DNA from: Amycolatopsis jiangsuensis
GTDB taxonomy: Bacteria > Actinomycetota > Actinomycetes > Mycobacteriales > Pseudonocardiaceae
Assembly (NCBI RefSeq): GCF_014204865.1
Contig: NZ_JACHMG010000001.1
Span: 2,356,001 to 2,420,000, forward strand
Direction: 5' to 3'
Length of the DNA stretch: 64,000 nucleotides
Shown: piece after piece, positions 10,101 through 18,147 of the stretch
Position numbering within the stretch: the first letter of the stretch is position 1
How the letters are laid out: every line of letters starts with the position of its first letter
The notes under the pieces: model-generated
Database searches by the model: none
Seen by the model: the letters and a program-made list of their open reading frames with translations, nothing else
What the model was told of the DNA's origin: nothing
Translations under genes and position numbers: made by a program

Positions 10101-11601
10101 TGGAAATCTCCTCGCGCAGCTCGGCAATCCGCGCGGACAACCCCCGCGCCTCGGCGCGCCGTGCGGCGGACAGGTTTGCCGCTTCGTCGCGCTCGGTCTG
10201 CGCCTTTTCCGCTTCGGCACGCAACGCGTCCGCGTGCGCCTCCGCCTTGTCCCCTTGGCGCTGCGCGTCCCGCGCCAGCGCGAAAAGGCCACGAGCGAGC
10301 GCGGACGCCGCGGCGTCGCGCGCGGCAAGTGCCGGCTTCGCCTTCTCCTCGCGGTTCCCGACCAGCTCGCGCAGATCCTTCGCTTTGCGCGCGGAGTTCA
10401 GCCGGTTCAAGACTGTCGCTGTCTCGCGCCAAGCCTCGGCCTGGGTCTTCGCCTCGGTCAGCTCGCCGTCCACGCGCTCACGCTCGGTCTGCGCTTCCTC
10501 CAGCCGCAGCACGGCGACGAGGCGGCGCAGCTCGGTGACACCCACGGTGAGCCGCCGATGGTCGCCTTCGGCGAGCTTCTCCGCGGTCTTCACCTCGTCG
10601 ACGTGCTCCTGCAGTCCGGACAGCCGCGCGTTCTCCAGCTCGTCGCGCGCGTGGATCCGGCCGGACAGCTCCGCCAGATCGGCGCGCGCGGAGTCCGCGA
10701 TCCGACGGGACGCGGCCGCGACACCTTCCTCCTCGTGCAGCGGGCCGAGCAGCTCCAGCGCTCCCTCGACGAACTCCTTCTCCGCCAGAAGATCGCCACG
10801 CTGCGCGAGGTTGTGCGCGTACGTCGCCACGACCTCCGCGAGGTCCTTCGGCTCGTCCTCGGACAGCACAGCGCGCAGCAGGAACTCCACGAACCCTTCG
10901 TCGGTGGAGAACGCGAAGGCGTCCGCCGCCTCGCCTTCACCCGCGTTCATCGCACGCTGGTAGCGGAACAGCTCGGTGTCCAGCCCGAGCTGGTCGAGCC
11001 GCCCGGTCCACTCGTGCTGCCGGCGCGTCCAGAACAGCTCCAGCTCCGGTTCGGCCATCGCCGCGCCCGCGATCCGGTCGTGGAAGCCGGACACGGTGAG
11101 CAGCCGGCCTTCCTCGGCCAGCGGCAGCGTTTCCAGATCCAGGTCCGCGGTCGGGCGGAAGCAGTACCACGAGTCGACGAGGTTCTCCGCGTCCGCCGAC
11201 GTGACGTGCCCCCGCCATTCGGAGACCTTGCCGGTGATCACCCGCCGCCCCGTCTCCACGTGCAGCCATTCCAGCACCACGTGCGCGACGTCCTTGGCCG
11301 CCACGAACTTCTCCAGCACCTTCGTGCTCGTGGTGCCCACCACCTGACGGCGGCCGGGCAGCATCACCGAGAAGATCAGTTTGATCAGCACCGACTTCCC
11401 GCCACCGTTCTCGAGGAACAGCACACTCGCCGGCGACGGGCGGCGCACCACCCCGCCGGTGTGCACCCCCGCGGAGAACAGCGCGTCCTGCTGCGGCGTG
11501 GTGATCGTCGCGCCCACGCCACTGAAGTCCAGCACCACGTCCTGGTAGCGGGCACCCGCGGGGCCCACCGAATGCAGGCGGACCCGCGAAAGCTCGTACA
11601 T
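7144..11601 (-). CDS. SMC/MukB-like coiled-coil ATPase (MksB/JetC-like)
   Basis: 1485-aa structural-maintenance-of-chromosomes-like protein. The N-terminal head has a Walker A motif LENGGGKS (residues 63-70). Roughly residues 280-1200 are mostly long Ala/Glu/Arg-rich heptad-like coiled coil with an interruption around the middle (hinge or elbow). The C-terminal head has the ABC signature FSGGQ (about 1345) and a Walker B stretch VLFLDNP (about 1380). The catalytic Glu expected after the Walker B Asp is Asn here. ATG 11601 has an AGGAGGGG ribosome site. Third gene of an operon with two small partners, the layout of MukFEB, MksFEB and Wadjet JetABC. It probably forms a DNA-organising or DNA-restricting ring; exact family uncertain. 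Confidence 0.85.
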   Translation of the reverse strand: MYELSRVRLHSVGPAGARYQDVVLDFSGVGATITTPQQDALFSAGVHTGGVVRRPSPASVLFLENGGGKSVLIKLIFSVMLPGRRQVVGTTSTKVLEKFVAAKDVAHVVLEWLHVETGRRVITGKVSEWRGHVTSADAENLVDSWYCFRPTADLDLETLPLAEEGRLLTVSGFHDRIAGAAMAEPELELFWTRRQHEWTGRLDQLGLDTELFRYQRAMNAGEGEAADAFAFSTDEGFVEFLLRAVLSEDEPKDLAEVVATYAHNLAQRGDLLAEKEFVEGALELLGPLHEEEGVAAASRRIADSARADLAELSGRIHARDELENARLSGLQEHVDEVKTAEKLAEGDHRRLTVGVTELRRLVAVLRLEEAQTERERVDGELTEAKTQAEAWRETATVLNRLNSARKAKDLRELVGNREEKAKPALAARDAAASALARGLFALARDAQRQGDKAEAHADALRAEAEKAQTERDEAANLSAARRAEARGLSARIAELREEISTSVRGGLLTAGADVAEASRVARTEAEAAAAESARREQELDRVGEDVQAAQRSVNEAHQLAGSTQDRLARAAEDLERAHRRTDALAAEPRLMELLGADDVHPESDLPVLLQRLREASAAVEKEQTALRMEESADERALTALGSGGLLPPPEDVQAALDALEQAGITAWSGWRYLSKLDSARREEVLARMPQLVAGVLLNDVAQVPRAREVLSAGRLLPSAVIAVGTTGAFQSADQPAAAGVEFLVPPNPAMYDEEAADTEREAVAERHAKRQRRLEQLSETLSADGALIWKLTTWREDYPAGAVATLAEQAESARAARETAQTALSQADAEFTRLSEKAASLREKVPALRTAAAEAEEKARRLGELATRAARVAEWTEEVERATEVAERAETTASDAAARAARLREQAGEEQRTADGHRRTATTARAELAEVPGAAEVPEGTETPAEPVDALRRTFASASEAYAKVEVGSDLRAELEQAESAEAAASSALEALDEQVRQRAAELLETPDGSDASARAAALARARRVVDALEDERTEVIGQVSTRRAELDALPLNSNAAGPAERPRDIEHGLELIDAASLEVSAAARQWEELQERRAAAEGTLDSAKESASGFGLLAESLAHLRPEEPAAAYEDDVETARAKHTRLNTVLNEAQAAADAGDKRVRAAADQLAQYATEKRFEKLTTPVRQQVVSVKRDQLPAHAAEWTEALRPRLRTLTDDLAQIDRHRGGIITRLQGMVEGALRTLRSAQRVSRLPDGLGDWSGQEFLRIRFSELEDHELAEKLGEVVDEAAAGKTADGRDVKRDGLSLVLRGVRVAAPKGFRVDMLKPDSVLRTERQRVSEIRDVFSGGQQLTAAIILYCTLAALRANNRGKARNRHSGVLFLDNPIGRASAGYLLELQRAVAEALGVQLIYTTGLFDAGALAEFPLIVRLRNDADLRAGRKYLSVDATIRTSLDDLGDPDGVARLSATRMFTRTDERGWEDQPVS

Positions 11602-11614
11602 CGTCAGTCCCCTC

Positions 11615-12418
11615 CTACTGCAGCGTCTCCGAGGACGCCGTGCGCAATGTCCCCCCGGCACCGGCGACCGCCACGACATCGAGCGCCAGCAGATCGTCGA
11701 ACGCCGCATCCGCGGCCAGCTCCCGCACCTGGACCTGATACCGCGGCGTGGTGCGGTAAGTACCGCCCTGCTCGTCGCTCACCGGCACCAGGAACCCCTG
11801 GTCGGCGAGGAACCGCAGCGCACGCGCCACCATGCCACGGGTGGTGTCGGCAGCCATCCGGCCGTCCTTCGTGGCCGCGGCGGCCGGACGGCGGGCGTAC
11901 GCACGCCACGCCTGCTCCAGCTCCGGCGCATCCGCCAGCGGGTCGTTGTTCGCTTCGGCCTCCTGCGCGCGCTCGTCCAGCACACGCGCGGCTTCGCGCA
12001 CCATCGCGTCGACCTGCTCCACGCTGACGCGGCCGATGTAGGTGTCGTTGGCGAGGTCGTCCGGACGCGGGTAACCGAGCGCGGCAGCGGCAAGGTGGAT
12101 CAGGCCGTGCAGCACCTTCTCGGTCTCGCGGCGTTCACGGATCTTCGCCTGCCGCGCGTAGCTGTCCATCTTGATCTCGAAGACGGACTCGTCGGTCGCG
12201 GCGAGCACACAGCCGGCCTGCTGCGTCACTTCGAGCACCATGAGCCCCAGCCCGGCCGCGACCGCGTGCGTGAGCGCCTTGAACGCGTTGTCCTCGCCGT
12301 AGCGGCGCACGAGCTCGCCGTACACGACGTCGCGGGCAGGCAGCTGCTTCGGGCGCATGCCGAACGCGACGAGGCGCGCGGCGGCTTCGGCATCGACGCT
12401 CGTATGCGTCACGGGCAT
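11615..12418 (-). CDS. SMC-partner protein, MksE/JetB-like by position
   Basis: 267 aa, mostly helical, with a C-terminal winged-helix-like segment (GMVARALRFLADQGFLVPV...RYQVQVREL). I do not recognise the family from sequence alone. The assignment rests on size, position between a larger kleisin-like protein and the SMC-like ATPase, and coupling: its ATG overlaps the upstream stop by one base (TGATG), and it ends 13 nt before the ATPase start. MukE/MksE/JetB proteins are similarly sized winged-helix dimers that bind the kleisin. Confidence 0.65.
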   Translation of the reverse strand: MPVTHTSVDAEAAARLVAFGMRPKQLPARDVVYGELVRRYGEDNAFKALTHAVAAGLGLMVLEVTQQAGCVLAATDESVFEIKMDSYARQAKIRERRETEKVLHGLIHLAAAALGYPRPDDLANDTYIGRVSVEQVDAMVREAARVLDERAQEAEANNDPLADAPELEQAWRAYARRPAAAATKDGRMAADTTRGMVARALRFLADQGFLVPVSDEQGGTYRTTPRYQVQVRELAADAAFDDLLALDVVAVAGAGGTLRTASSETLQ

Positions 12419-13896
12419 CAGGCGACCTCCTCGGTCTCGTCATCCGCGCGGTCGACCAGGGCGGTGTACAGCAGCAGATCCGCCCCACCGAAGTCCGGAT
12501 CGTCCAGCAGTGTGCCGTCGTCGACCGCGAGCAGCACTTGGCGTTCCCCCTGCCGGCGCGCGGCACCGACCTCGGGACTGTAGGCGTGCAGCGCACGCAA
12601 CGCGACCAGGGAAGGCAACCCGGGTTGCCCGCTCCGCCGCGCGTCCTCCAGCAGACCCGACAGCCGGCGCGGCACGTCCGGCAGCTCCAGCAGGTCGTCG
12701 GCCAGCCGCCACACCTCGTCGCCGAAGCGGTCGTTCGTCTCGGCCGGCACCAGCTCGGGTTCGGGGATCTCGCCGATCAGCTGGTCGCGCTCCGGCGCCG
12801 GCCGCAGCAGCAACGAGACCAGCGACGACAGCGACGGCACCACCGGCGGGGCGATCCCGGCGACGGCGTGGAAGAAGTGCTCCGCGGGGGCGACCGCGTC
12901 GGCCAGCGGCAGCTCCAGAGCGGGCATCAGCAGCTGGCCGAACAGGTCCAGCGTCGCCCGCTGCGGCGGCCCGGAGAACTGCTGGCGGTCCTGTTCGGCG
13001 CGGAACACCGCCCCGGCGTCGGCGAGCCGCGACTGCAGCCGGGTGTGCCGGCGGATGCAGTCGGCGACGATGTCCACCAGCTCGGCCGCACGGCGCTTGT
13101 GGTCGGCGTCCTCGGACTCGTCCCGCGCGGTCGTGATGTTCTTCAGGATCGCGTTCTCCGCGCGGAACCGGGACTCGATGTGCCCGAGCGCCGACTCGAT
13201 CAGCTCCGGCACCTCCCGCTCCCAGTCCACCGCGCGCACGTCGCGGCGGGTGGCGTCGAGCTTGGCCCGCAGCGTCTCGCCGTACTGCACGGTGCGGTAG
13301 CGCGCCTGCTCGGCGGCGAGCTTCGCGTCCGCCAGCCTGCCGCGGTTGATCAGGTTCTCCAGCTTCACCTCGGCCGCGATCTGGGCCGATTCGACGTCGG
13401 TGTCCAGCGCGCCGACGAGCACGTTGATCGCCTCGTCGGTGGCCCGCAGGTACACCTCGCCGTCCGGGGCGGCCAGCTCGACGAGCAGCTTGAAGTCGAA
13501 CTGCCGGCGCTGGTAGCCGGCCGGGCCCAGCGCGCCGTAGACCCGCCGGAAGCCGCGGTCGGTGGTGCCGACGTTGATCAGGTTGTCCAGCACCCATTTC
13601 GCGACGCGCACGTGCTCCTCGGGCATCCGCGACGGCGACTGGGCCGCGATGAACGGCAGCAGCCGGTCGATCACCTCGTCGTGCCCGGCGCCGGTGTCGA
13701 AGTCCATCGCGATGGTGACCTGGTCGATCGTGTGCAGCGCGATCTCGGCCATCTGGTAGATCGTCGCGTCCGCCCAGTCGAGCTTGGCCTTGCGCGCGTC
13801 GAGGTCGTGCAGCGGCGCGGTGCAGGCGAGCGCCTTCAGCCGGCGGGTCAGCCCCTCGTCGGCCAGGCCCGCGGCGGTCATCTCGTCGTCTCGCAC
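12418..13896 (-). CDS. SMC-partner protein, MksF/JetA (kleisin)-like by position
   Basis: 492 aa from GTG 13896; an ATG at 13881 (MTAAGLADEG) is an alternative start. Predominantly helical, with a long charged helical middle (LINRGRLADAKLAAEQARYRTVQY...EREVPELIESALGHIESRF) followed by a C-terminal domain, broadly as in MukF/MksF/JetA kleisins. First gene of the three-gene SMC-like operon, directly coupled to the second gene. The sequence match to named kleisin families is not obvious to me, so the role is inferred from context. Divergent from the F420 oxidoreductase at 13960. Confidence 0.65.
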   Translation of the reverse strand: MRDDEMTAAGLADEGLTRRLKALACTAPLHDLDARKAKLDWADATIYQMAEIALHTIDQVTIAMDFDTGAGHDEVIDRLLPFIAAQSPSRMPEEHVRVAKWVLDNLINVGTTDRGFRRVYGALGPAGYQRRQFDFKLLVELAAPDGEVYLRATDEAINVLVGALDTDVESAQIAAEVKLENLINRGRLADAKLAAEQARYRTVQYGETLRAKLDATRRDVRAVDWEREVPELIESALGHIESRFRAENAILKNITTARDESEDADHKRRAAELVDIVADCIRRHTRLQSRLADAGAVFRAEQDRQQFSGPPQRATLDLFGQLLMPALELPLADAVAPAEHFFHAVAGIAPPVVPSLSSLVSLLLRPAPERDQLIGEIPEPELVPAETNDRFGDEVWRLADDLLELPDVPRRLSGLLEDARRSGQPGLPSLVALRALHAYSPEVGAARRQGERQVLLAVDDGTLLDDPDFGGADLLLYTALVDRADDETEEVA

Positions 13897-13959
13897 AGCA
13901 GGCCAGGCTAGTCGGCCACGCTGCGCGCACGCGCGGGTGAGCCGCTAAGGTCACCCCGT

Positions 13960-14397
13960 ATGCGTGAGATGAGCCGCGACCAGTGGTGGGCGTTCGCGAG
14001 CGAGGGCACCCGGACCGGCAAGCTGGGCCTCGTCCGGACCAACGGCGCGCCGATCGTGACTCCGGTGTGGTTCCTGCTGCACGAGGGCGCCGAGGGCGAC
14101 GAGCTGATCTTCACCACCGGCACGGACACGCTGAAAGGCAAGGTGATCCGCCGCGATCCGCGGATCTCCCTCGTCGTCGACGACGAGCGCCCGCCGTACT
14201 CCTACGTGCAGTTCACCGCCGAGGCGCGGCTGCACGGCGACCTCGGCGACATGCTGCAGTGGGCGACCCGCCTCGGCGCCCGCTACATGGGCGAGGCGAA
14301 CGCGGAGGAGTTCGGCAAGCGCAACGCGGTCCCCGAGGAATCCCTCATCCGGGCGAAGATCACGAAGGTGGTCGCCCGGGCGGACATCGCCGGGTAG
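13960..14397 (+). CDS. PPOX-class F420-dependent oxidoreductase
   Basis: 145-aa split-barrel flavin/deazaflavin-binding protein of the pyridoxamine-phosphate-oxidase-like superfamily. Family signs are KLGLVRTNGAPIVTPVWF (first strands), TGTDTLKGKVIRRDPRISLVVDDERPPYSYVQFTA, and a C-terminal ARYMGEANAEEFGKRN helix, as in the F420-dependent branch common in mycobacteria and streptomycetes. Substrate unknown. ATG 13960 with AAGG nine bases upstream; a second ATG lies at 13969. Divergent from the SMC operon, so the ~60-bp gap probably holds both promoters. Confidence 0.88.
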   Translation: MREMSRDQWWAFASEGTRTGKLGLVRTNGAPIVTPVWFLLHEGAEGDELIFTTGTDTLKGKVIRRDPRISLVVDDERPPYSYVQFTAEARLHGDLGDMLQWATRLGARYMGEANAEEFGKRNAVPEESLIRAKITKVVARADIAG

Positions 14398-14530
14398 CTC
14401 CGCCTCGCGGCCCGGACCCGCGTCCGCATCCGCCGGGGTTCGACGCGACGGCCGCGCCGGATTCGCAGAGTGACCACTCGTGTCGCTCTTGACACGGTCG
14501 TGGCCGAGGGTGTGTGATCTCCCTGTTAAA

Positions 14531-14545
14531 TAGGAAAGTTTCCTA
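14531..14545. promoter_or_regulatory. Palindromic operator-like site
   Basis: Perfect 7-bp arms taggaaa-g-tttccta in an AT-rich island (14524-14551) within very GC-rich DNA. It looks like a repressor or activator operator but no annotated gene follows it; two strong hairpins begin ~90 bp downstream. Confidence 0.5.
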
Positions 14546-14632
14546 ACTAAGAGCTTCCAGCTGCGGGCCGGCCGTGGTTCGGAGGGAAGTTCCGCCGGGA
14601 TGGGCCACGCCCGCACCCCGGGTGAGAGTTTT

Positions 14633-14663
14633 CCCCGGTACCGGACACGCCTCGGTACCGGGG
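14633..14663. terminator. Hairpin, 11-bp stem
   Basis: ccccggtaccg (14633-14643) pairs with cggtaccgggg (14653-14663). Lies between the convergent oxidoreductase genes, just before a second, longer hairpin. Confidence 0.5.
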
Positions 14664-14669
14664 ACAGTC

Positions 14670-14710
14670 GTGGCAGGGGTGACCGGAGCGGCGCCGGTCA
14701 CCCCTGCCAC
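14670..14710. terminator. Strong hairpin, 17-bp perfect stem
   Basis: gtggcaggggtgaccgg (14670-14686) pairs perfectly with ccggtcacccctgccac (14694-14710) around a 7-nt loop. Intergenic between convergent genes, so probably a bidirectional terminator; no T tract. Confidence 0.75.
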
Positions 14711-14756
14711 TCCCCACACCTTGCCACTGATGCCATTCCGCTCCGCGGGGCGCGGG

Positions 14757-15743
14757 TCAGAATCCGGCGACCAGCTCGTAGGAGTGCAGCCGGGCCGCGG
14801 CGTCGTAGACCGGGGTGACGATCATCAGCTCGTCCGCTGCGGTCTGCTCGGCCAGTTCGGACAGGCGGCCGGCGACGTACTCGGGGTCGCCGTGGGCCTG
14901 TGCCGCGCGGAAGTGGCCGAGCTGCTCGGCCATCTCCGGGGTGAACTCGTGCGCGGCGGCCTGGTCCGGGCTGAGCAGTTCGGTGTCCTGTCCCCCGGTG
15001 GTGAGGATGCCCGACTTCAGCACGTTCATCGGGCCGACGAGGTGCTGGGCCTGCGCGTCGGTGTCCGCGCAGACCGTTTCCACAGCCAGCAGCACGTGCG
15101 GCCGCGACCGCCACGGTGACGGACGGAAGGCCTCCCGGTACCGGGCGAGCGAGGCGGCGGTGTTGTCCGGCCGGATGTGGTGGGCGAACGCGAGCGGCAG
15201 TCCCCGTTCGCCGGCGAGCGCGGCCCCGGCCGGGCTGGACGAGAGCAGCCAGGGCTCCGGCGCCACGACCTCACCCGGGAGCACGCGCAACTTCGTGTCC
15301 CGCCCGAGGTACCGCAGAAGGTCGTCGAGATCGGAGTGGTATTCGGCCTCGTCGGCGGGTTCCGCGCCGCGGCGCAGAGTACGCAGCAGCTCCGGATCGA
15401 CGGCGCCGGGCCCGCGGCCGATGCCGAGATCGGCCCGCCCGCCACTGAGCGCGGACAGCGTCGCGAACTGCTCGGCCAGCACGAACGGCGCGTGGTTGGG
15501 CGCCAGCACGCCGCCCGATCCGATCCGCAGCCGGGAGGTCACCGCGGCCACGTGCGAGGCCAGCACCTGCGGCGACGCACTGGCAATCGCCGGCGACCCG
15601 TGGTGCTCGGCGAACCAGAGCCTGCGGTAGCCCAGCTCGTCGAGCCGCTGCCCGATACCGGCCAGCGGGGCCAGCGCCTCGGCCGCCGTCCGCCCGGACT
15701 CCACCAGCGCCAGCTCGAGCACGGAAAGGGGAAGATCGCTCAT
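14757..15743 (-). CDS. LLM-class flavin-dependent oxidoreductase (luciferase-like)
   Basis: 328-aa TIM-barrel monooxygenase-type flavoprotein. Family signs are LPLSVLELALVESGRTAAEALAP at the N-terminus, GYRRLWFAEHHGSPAIASASPQVL, the glycine-rich FMN site LRIGSGGVLAPNHAPFVLAEQFATL, and GRADLGIGRGPG. This matches the MsnO8-like group seen in actinobacterial genomes. Substrate unknown. ATG at 15743. Stands alone, convergent with the F420 oxidoreductase. Confidence 0.9.
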   Translation of the reverse strand: MSDLPLSVLELALVESGRTAAEALAPLAGIGQRLDELGYRRLWFAEHHGSPAIASASPQVLASHVAAVTSRLRIGSGGVLAPNHAPFVLAEQFATLSALSGGRADLGIGRGPGAVDPELLRTLRRGAEPADEAEYHSDLDDLLRYLGRDTKLRVLPGEVVAPEPWLLSSSPAGAALAGERGLPLAFAHHIRPDNTAASLARYREAFRPSPWRSRPHVLLAVETVCADTDAQAQHLVGPMNVLKSGILTTGGQDTELLSPDQAAAHEFTPEMAEQLGHFRAAQAHGDPEYVAGRLSELAEQTAADELMIVTPVYDAAARLHSYELVAGF

Positions 15744-16158
15744 CCTCCCACCGTAGCGAACCCGCCGTCACGGGCAGCATTCGTCCACAGTGGACTGAGT
15801 GGCGGACGACCCTATCGGTGCGGCTGCTCCGGCCAACGGCCCGGACGGCGCACGCCAAAAGCCCCGGAACCCAGCCGAAGTCAGCAAGTGGCAGGGGGAC
15901 TACCGGCCGCCCGGCGCGACAACGGCAGCACGCCAGCTGCCCAGCGGTGCGCTCCCCGGCCACCCACCCGCAACGACACGTCTCGGCGATCACCAGCGCG
16001 AAAGCCGTGCTCAGGACCGCAACGCTTGCTGTCCGATCTTCCGGCCGGTGCCCGGTCCCGGGCCGGACCGCCACTCCGCGGAGGAAGTCACCACCCGGAC
16101 CGAACAGGCGCCACGACCGGACCGGTCAGCGACGCACCCACGGCCGACCCCAGCCCGG
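15744..16158. other. Intergenic, no gene seen
   Basis: About 415 bp between the flavin oxidoreductase start and the whiA stop. It holds one copy of the palindrome gtccacagtggac (15783-15795). No ORF with protein-like composition was found. Confidence 0.6.
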
Positions 16159-17148
16159 TCAGACCTCTTCTTCGAGCATCTCCGCGGTCACCGCGGACTC
16201 GGTGTCCGGGATGCTCAAATCCTTCGCCCGCTTGTCCGCCATCGCGAGCAGGCGGCGGATGCGGCCGGCGACCGCGTCCTTGGTCATCTGGGGGTCGGAC
16301 AGCTGGCCCAGCTCCTCCAGGGACGCCTGCCGGTTCGACAGCCGCAGCCGGCCGGCCGCCAGCAGGTGGTCCGGGGCGGTTTCGCCGAGGATCTCCAGTG
16401 CCCGTTCGACCCGGGCGGCGGCGGCCACCGCCGCGCGGGCGGAGCGGCGCAGGTTGGCGTCGTCGAAGTTGGCCAGGCGGTTCGCCGTCGCGCGGACCTC
16501 GCGGCGCATCCGGCGTTCCTCCCACTGCAGCACGCTCGTGTGCGCGCCCAGGCGGGTCAGCAGCGCGCCGATCGCGTCGCCGTCGCGGACGACCACCCGG
16601 TCCGCGCCGCGCACCTCACGCGACTTCGCCTGGATGCCCATCCTCCGGGCCGCGCCGACCAGCGCCAGTGCCGCCTCCGGACCGGGGCAGGTGACCTCCA
16701 GCGACGAGGACCGGCCCGGTTCGGTGAGCGAGCCGTGCGCCAGGAACGCGCCCCGCCACGCCGCCTCCGCGTCGGCCACCCCGCCGGACACGACCGCGGC
16801 GGGCAGGCCACGCACCGGACGGCCGCGCTGGTCGATCAGGCCGGTCTGGCGGGCCAGGCCTTCACCGTCCTTGACCACCCGCACGACGTACCGCGTCCCC
16901 TTGCGCAGCCCGCCGCTCGCGGTGACCACGTGCACGTCCGAATGGTGCCCGTAGAGCTCGTGGATCTCCTTGCGCAGCCGCCGGGCCACCGAACCGGTGT
17001 CCAGCTCCGCCTCGACCACCACCCGGCCCGCCACGATGTGCAGGCCGCCGGCGAAGCGCAGCATCGACGCGACCTCCGCCCGGCGTGGTCCCATCTTCGT
17101 GACCTCGAGCCGGCTCAGTTCGTCCTTCACCGCGGCGGTCATCGCCAT
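16159..17148 (-). CDS. whiA: WhiA sporulation/cell-division transcription regulator
   Basis: DNA-binding protein with a degenerate LAGLIDADG homing-endonuclease-like N-terminal fold and a C-terminal helix-turn-helix; in Streptomyces it acts with WhiB on cell-division genes. 329 aa, begins [16 protein letters not shown] as in the family and contains [17 protein letters not shown] and, C-terminally, [25 protein letters not shown]. Last gene of uvrC-rapZ-yvcK-whiA. Normally followed by gap, which here lies 11.5 kb further on. Confidence 0.96.
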   Translation of the reverse strand: MAMTAAVKDELSRLEVTKMGPRRAEVASMLRFAGGLHIVAGRVVVEAELDTGSVARRLRKEIHELYGHHSDVHVVTASGGLRKGTRYVVRVVKDGEGLARQTGLIDQRGRPVRGLPAAVVSGGVADAEAAWRGAFLAHGSLTEPGRSSSLEVTCPGPEAALALVGAARRMGIQAKSREVRGADRVVVRDGDAIGALLTRLGAHTSVLQWEERRMRREVRATANRLANFDDANLRRSARAAVAAAARVERALEILGETAPDHLLAAGRLRLSNRQASLEELGQLSDPQMTKDAVAGRIRRLLAMADKRAKDLSIPDTESAVTAEMLEEEV

Positions 17149-17184
17149 CTGCTGCCCCTCCTGCCTTCCGCTGCGCGCCCGCCC

Positions 17185-18147
17185 TCAGCCACGGTGCTCC
17201 CCGATCGCCTCCCGTACGCACGTGGCGAGCGCACCAGGATCATGCCGTCCCGCCACGATCGGGTCGGCCACCGCCCCCAGCAGGGCGCGGGCCCCGAGCC
17301 GCCGTGCCGCGCGGTGCAGACTGGCCGGGTCGGGCACCGAATCGCGGTCCGCGATCACCGCGTCGACGCGCAGCGCGGGCGCGTGCTCGAAGAGTACGTC
17401 CAGGTGCCGCTCCGGGGAGAATCCGGCAGTTTCCCCCGGTTGGGGGACGAGGTTGAGGACCACGACCTTGGCCGCGGTGGTCCGCACGAGCGCGTCGTGC
17501 AGATCCGGGACGAGCACGTGCGGCAGCACGCTGGTGAACCACGAACCGGGCCCGAGGAACACCACGTCCGCGCCGAGCACCGCCTCGATCGCCTCCGCGC
17601 AGCCGGCCGGCGGCCGCTCGCCCCCTGCGCTCGAGTGCAGGCTGATCCGCTGTACCTGGCCCGGGGTGCTGGCCACCGCCACCTGGCCGCGGATCCGCCG
17701 GATCGCCTCCGGATCCTGGCTGTCCAGCCCGGTCACCTCGGCCTCGATCTCCAGCGGTTCCGGCGACATCGGCAGCACCCGCCCGGAAATCCCCATCAGC
17801 CGGCTCGCCTCGTCGAGGGCGGCGACCGGATCGCCGAGCACCTCGAACAGCCCGGCGAGCAGCAGGTTGCCCACCGCGTGCCCGGCGAGCGCGCCGTCGC
17901 CGCCGAAGCGGTGCTGGAACACCTCCGCCCACAGCTGTCCGCCGTCCTCGGCGGCGAACGCGGCGAACGCCTGCCGCAGGTCTCCCGGCGGCAGCAGGCC
18001 CAGCTCGCGGCGCAGCCGGCCGGACGAGCCGCCGTCGTCGGCCACTGTGACCACCGCGGTGACCTCGCGGGTCACCCGGCGCAGCGCGGTCAGCGTCGCG
18101 TGCAGCCCGTGTCCCCCGCCGAGCGCCACCGCGCGCACGTCACTCAC
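17185..18147 (-). CDS. yvcK: YvcK-family protein (CofD-like, gluconeogenesis factor)
   Basis: 320-aa protein of the CofD/YvcK fold that binds UDP-sugars and affects carbon metabolism and envelope synthesis. The N-terminal ALGGGHGLHATLTALR loop and VTVADDGGSSGRLRRELG are diagnostic, with GPGSWFTSVLPHVLV later. GTG 18147 overlaps the rapZ stop by eight bases (GTGAGTGA); TTG 18153 is an alternative. Second-last gene of the conserved uvrC operon. Confidence 0.95.
   Translation of the reverse strand: MSDVRAVALGGGHGLHATLTALRRVTREVTAVVTVADDGGSSGRLRRELGLLPPGDLRQAFAAFAAEDGGQLWAEVFQHRFGGDGALAGHAVGNLLLAGLFEVLGDPVAALDEASRLMGISGRVLPMSPEPLEIEAEVTGLDSQDPEAIRRIRGQVAVASTPGQVQRISLHSSAGGERPPAGCAEAIEAVLGADVVFLGPGSWFTSVLPHVLVPDLHDALVRTTAAKVVVLNLVPQPGETAGFSPERHLDVLFEHAPALRVDAVIADRDSVPDPASLHRAARRLGARALLGAVADPIVAGRHDPGALATCVREAIGEHRG

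Noticed and set aside
9301..12027. 908-aa plus-strand frame
   Set aside because: Arg/Leu-rich antisense shadow of the coiled-coil ATPase; no family features.
13960..15743. The two oxidoreductases as parts of the SMC system
   Set aside because: One is divergent and the other convergent and far away; both are ordinary F420- and flavin-dependent enzyme families.
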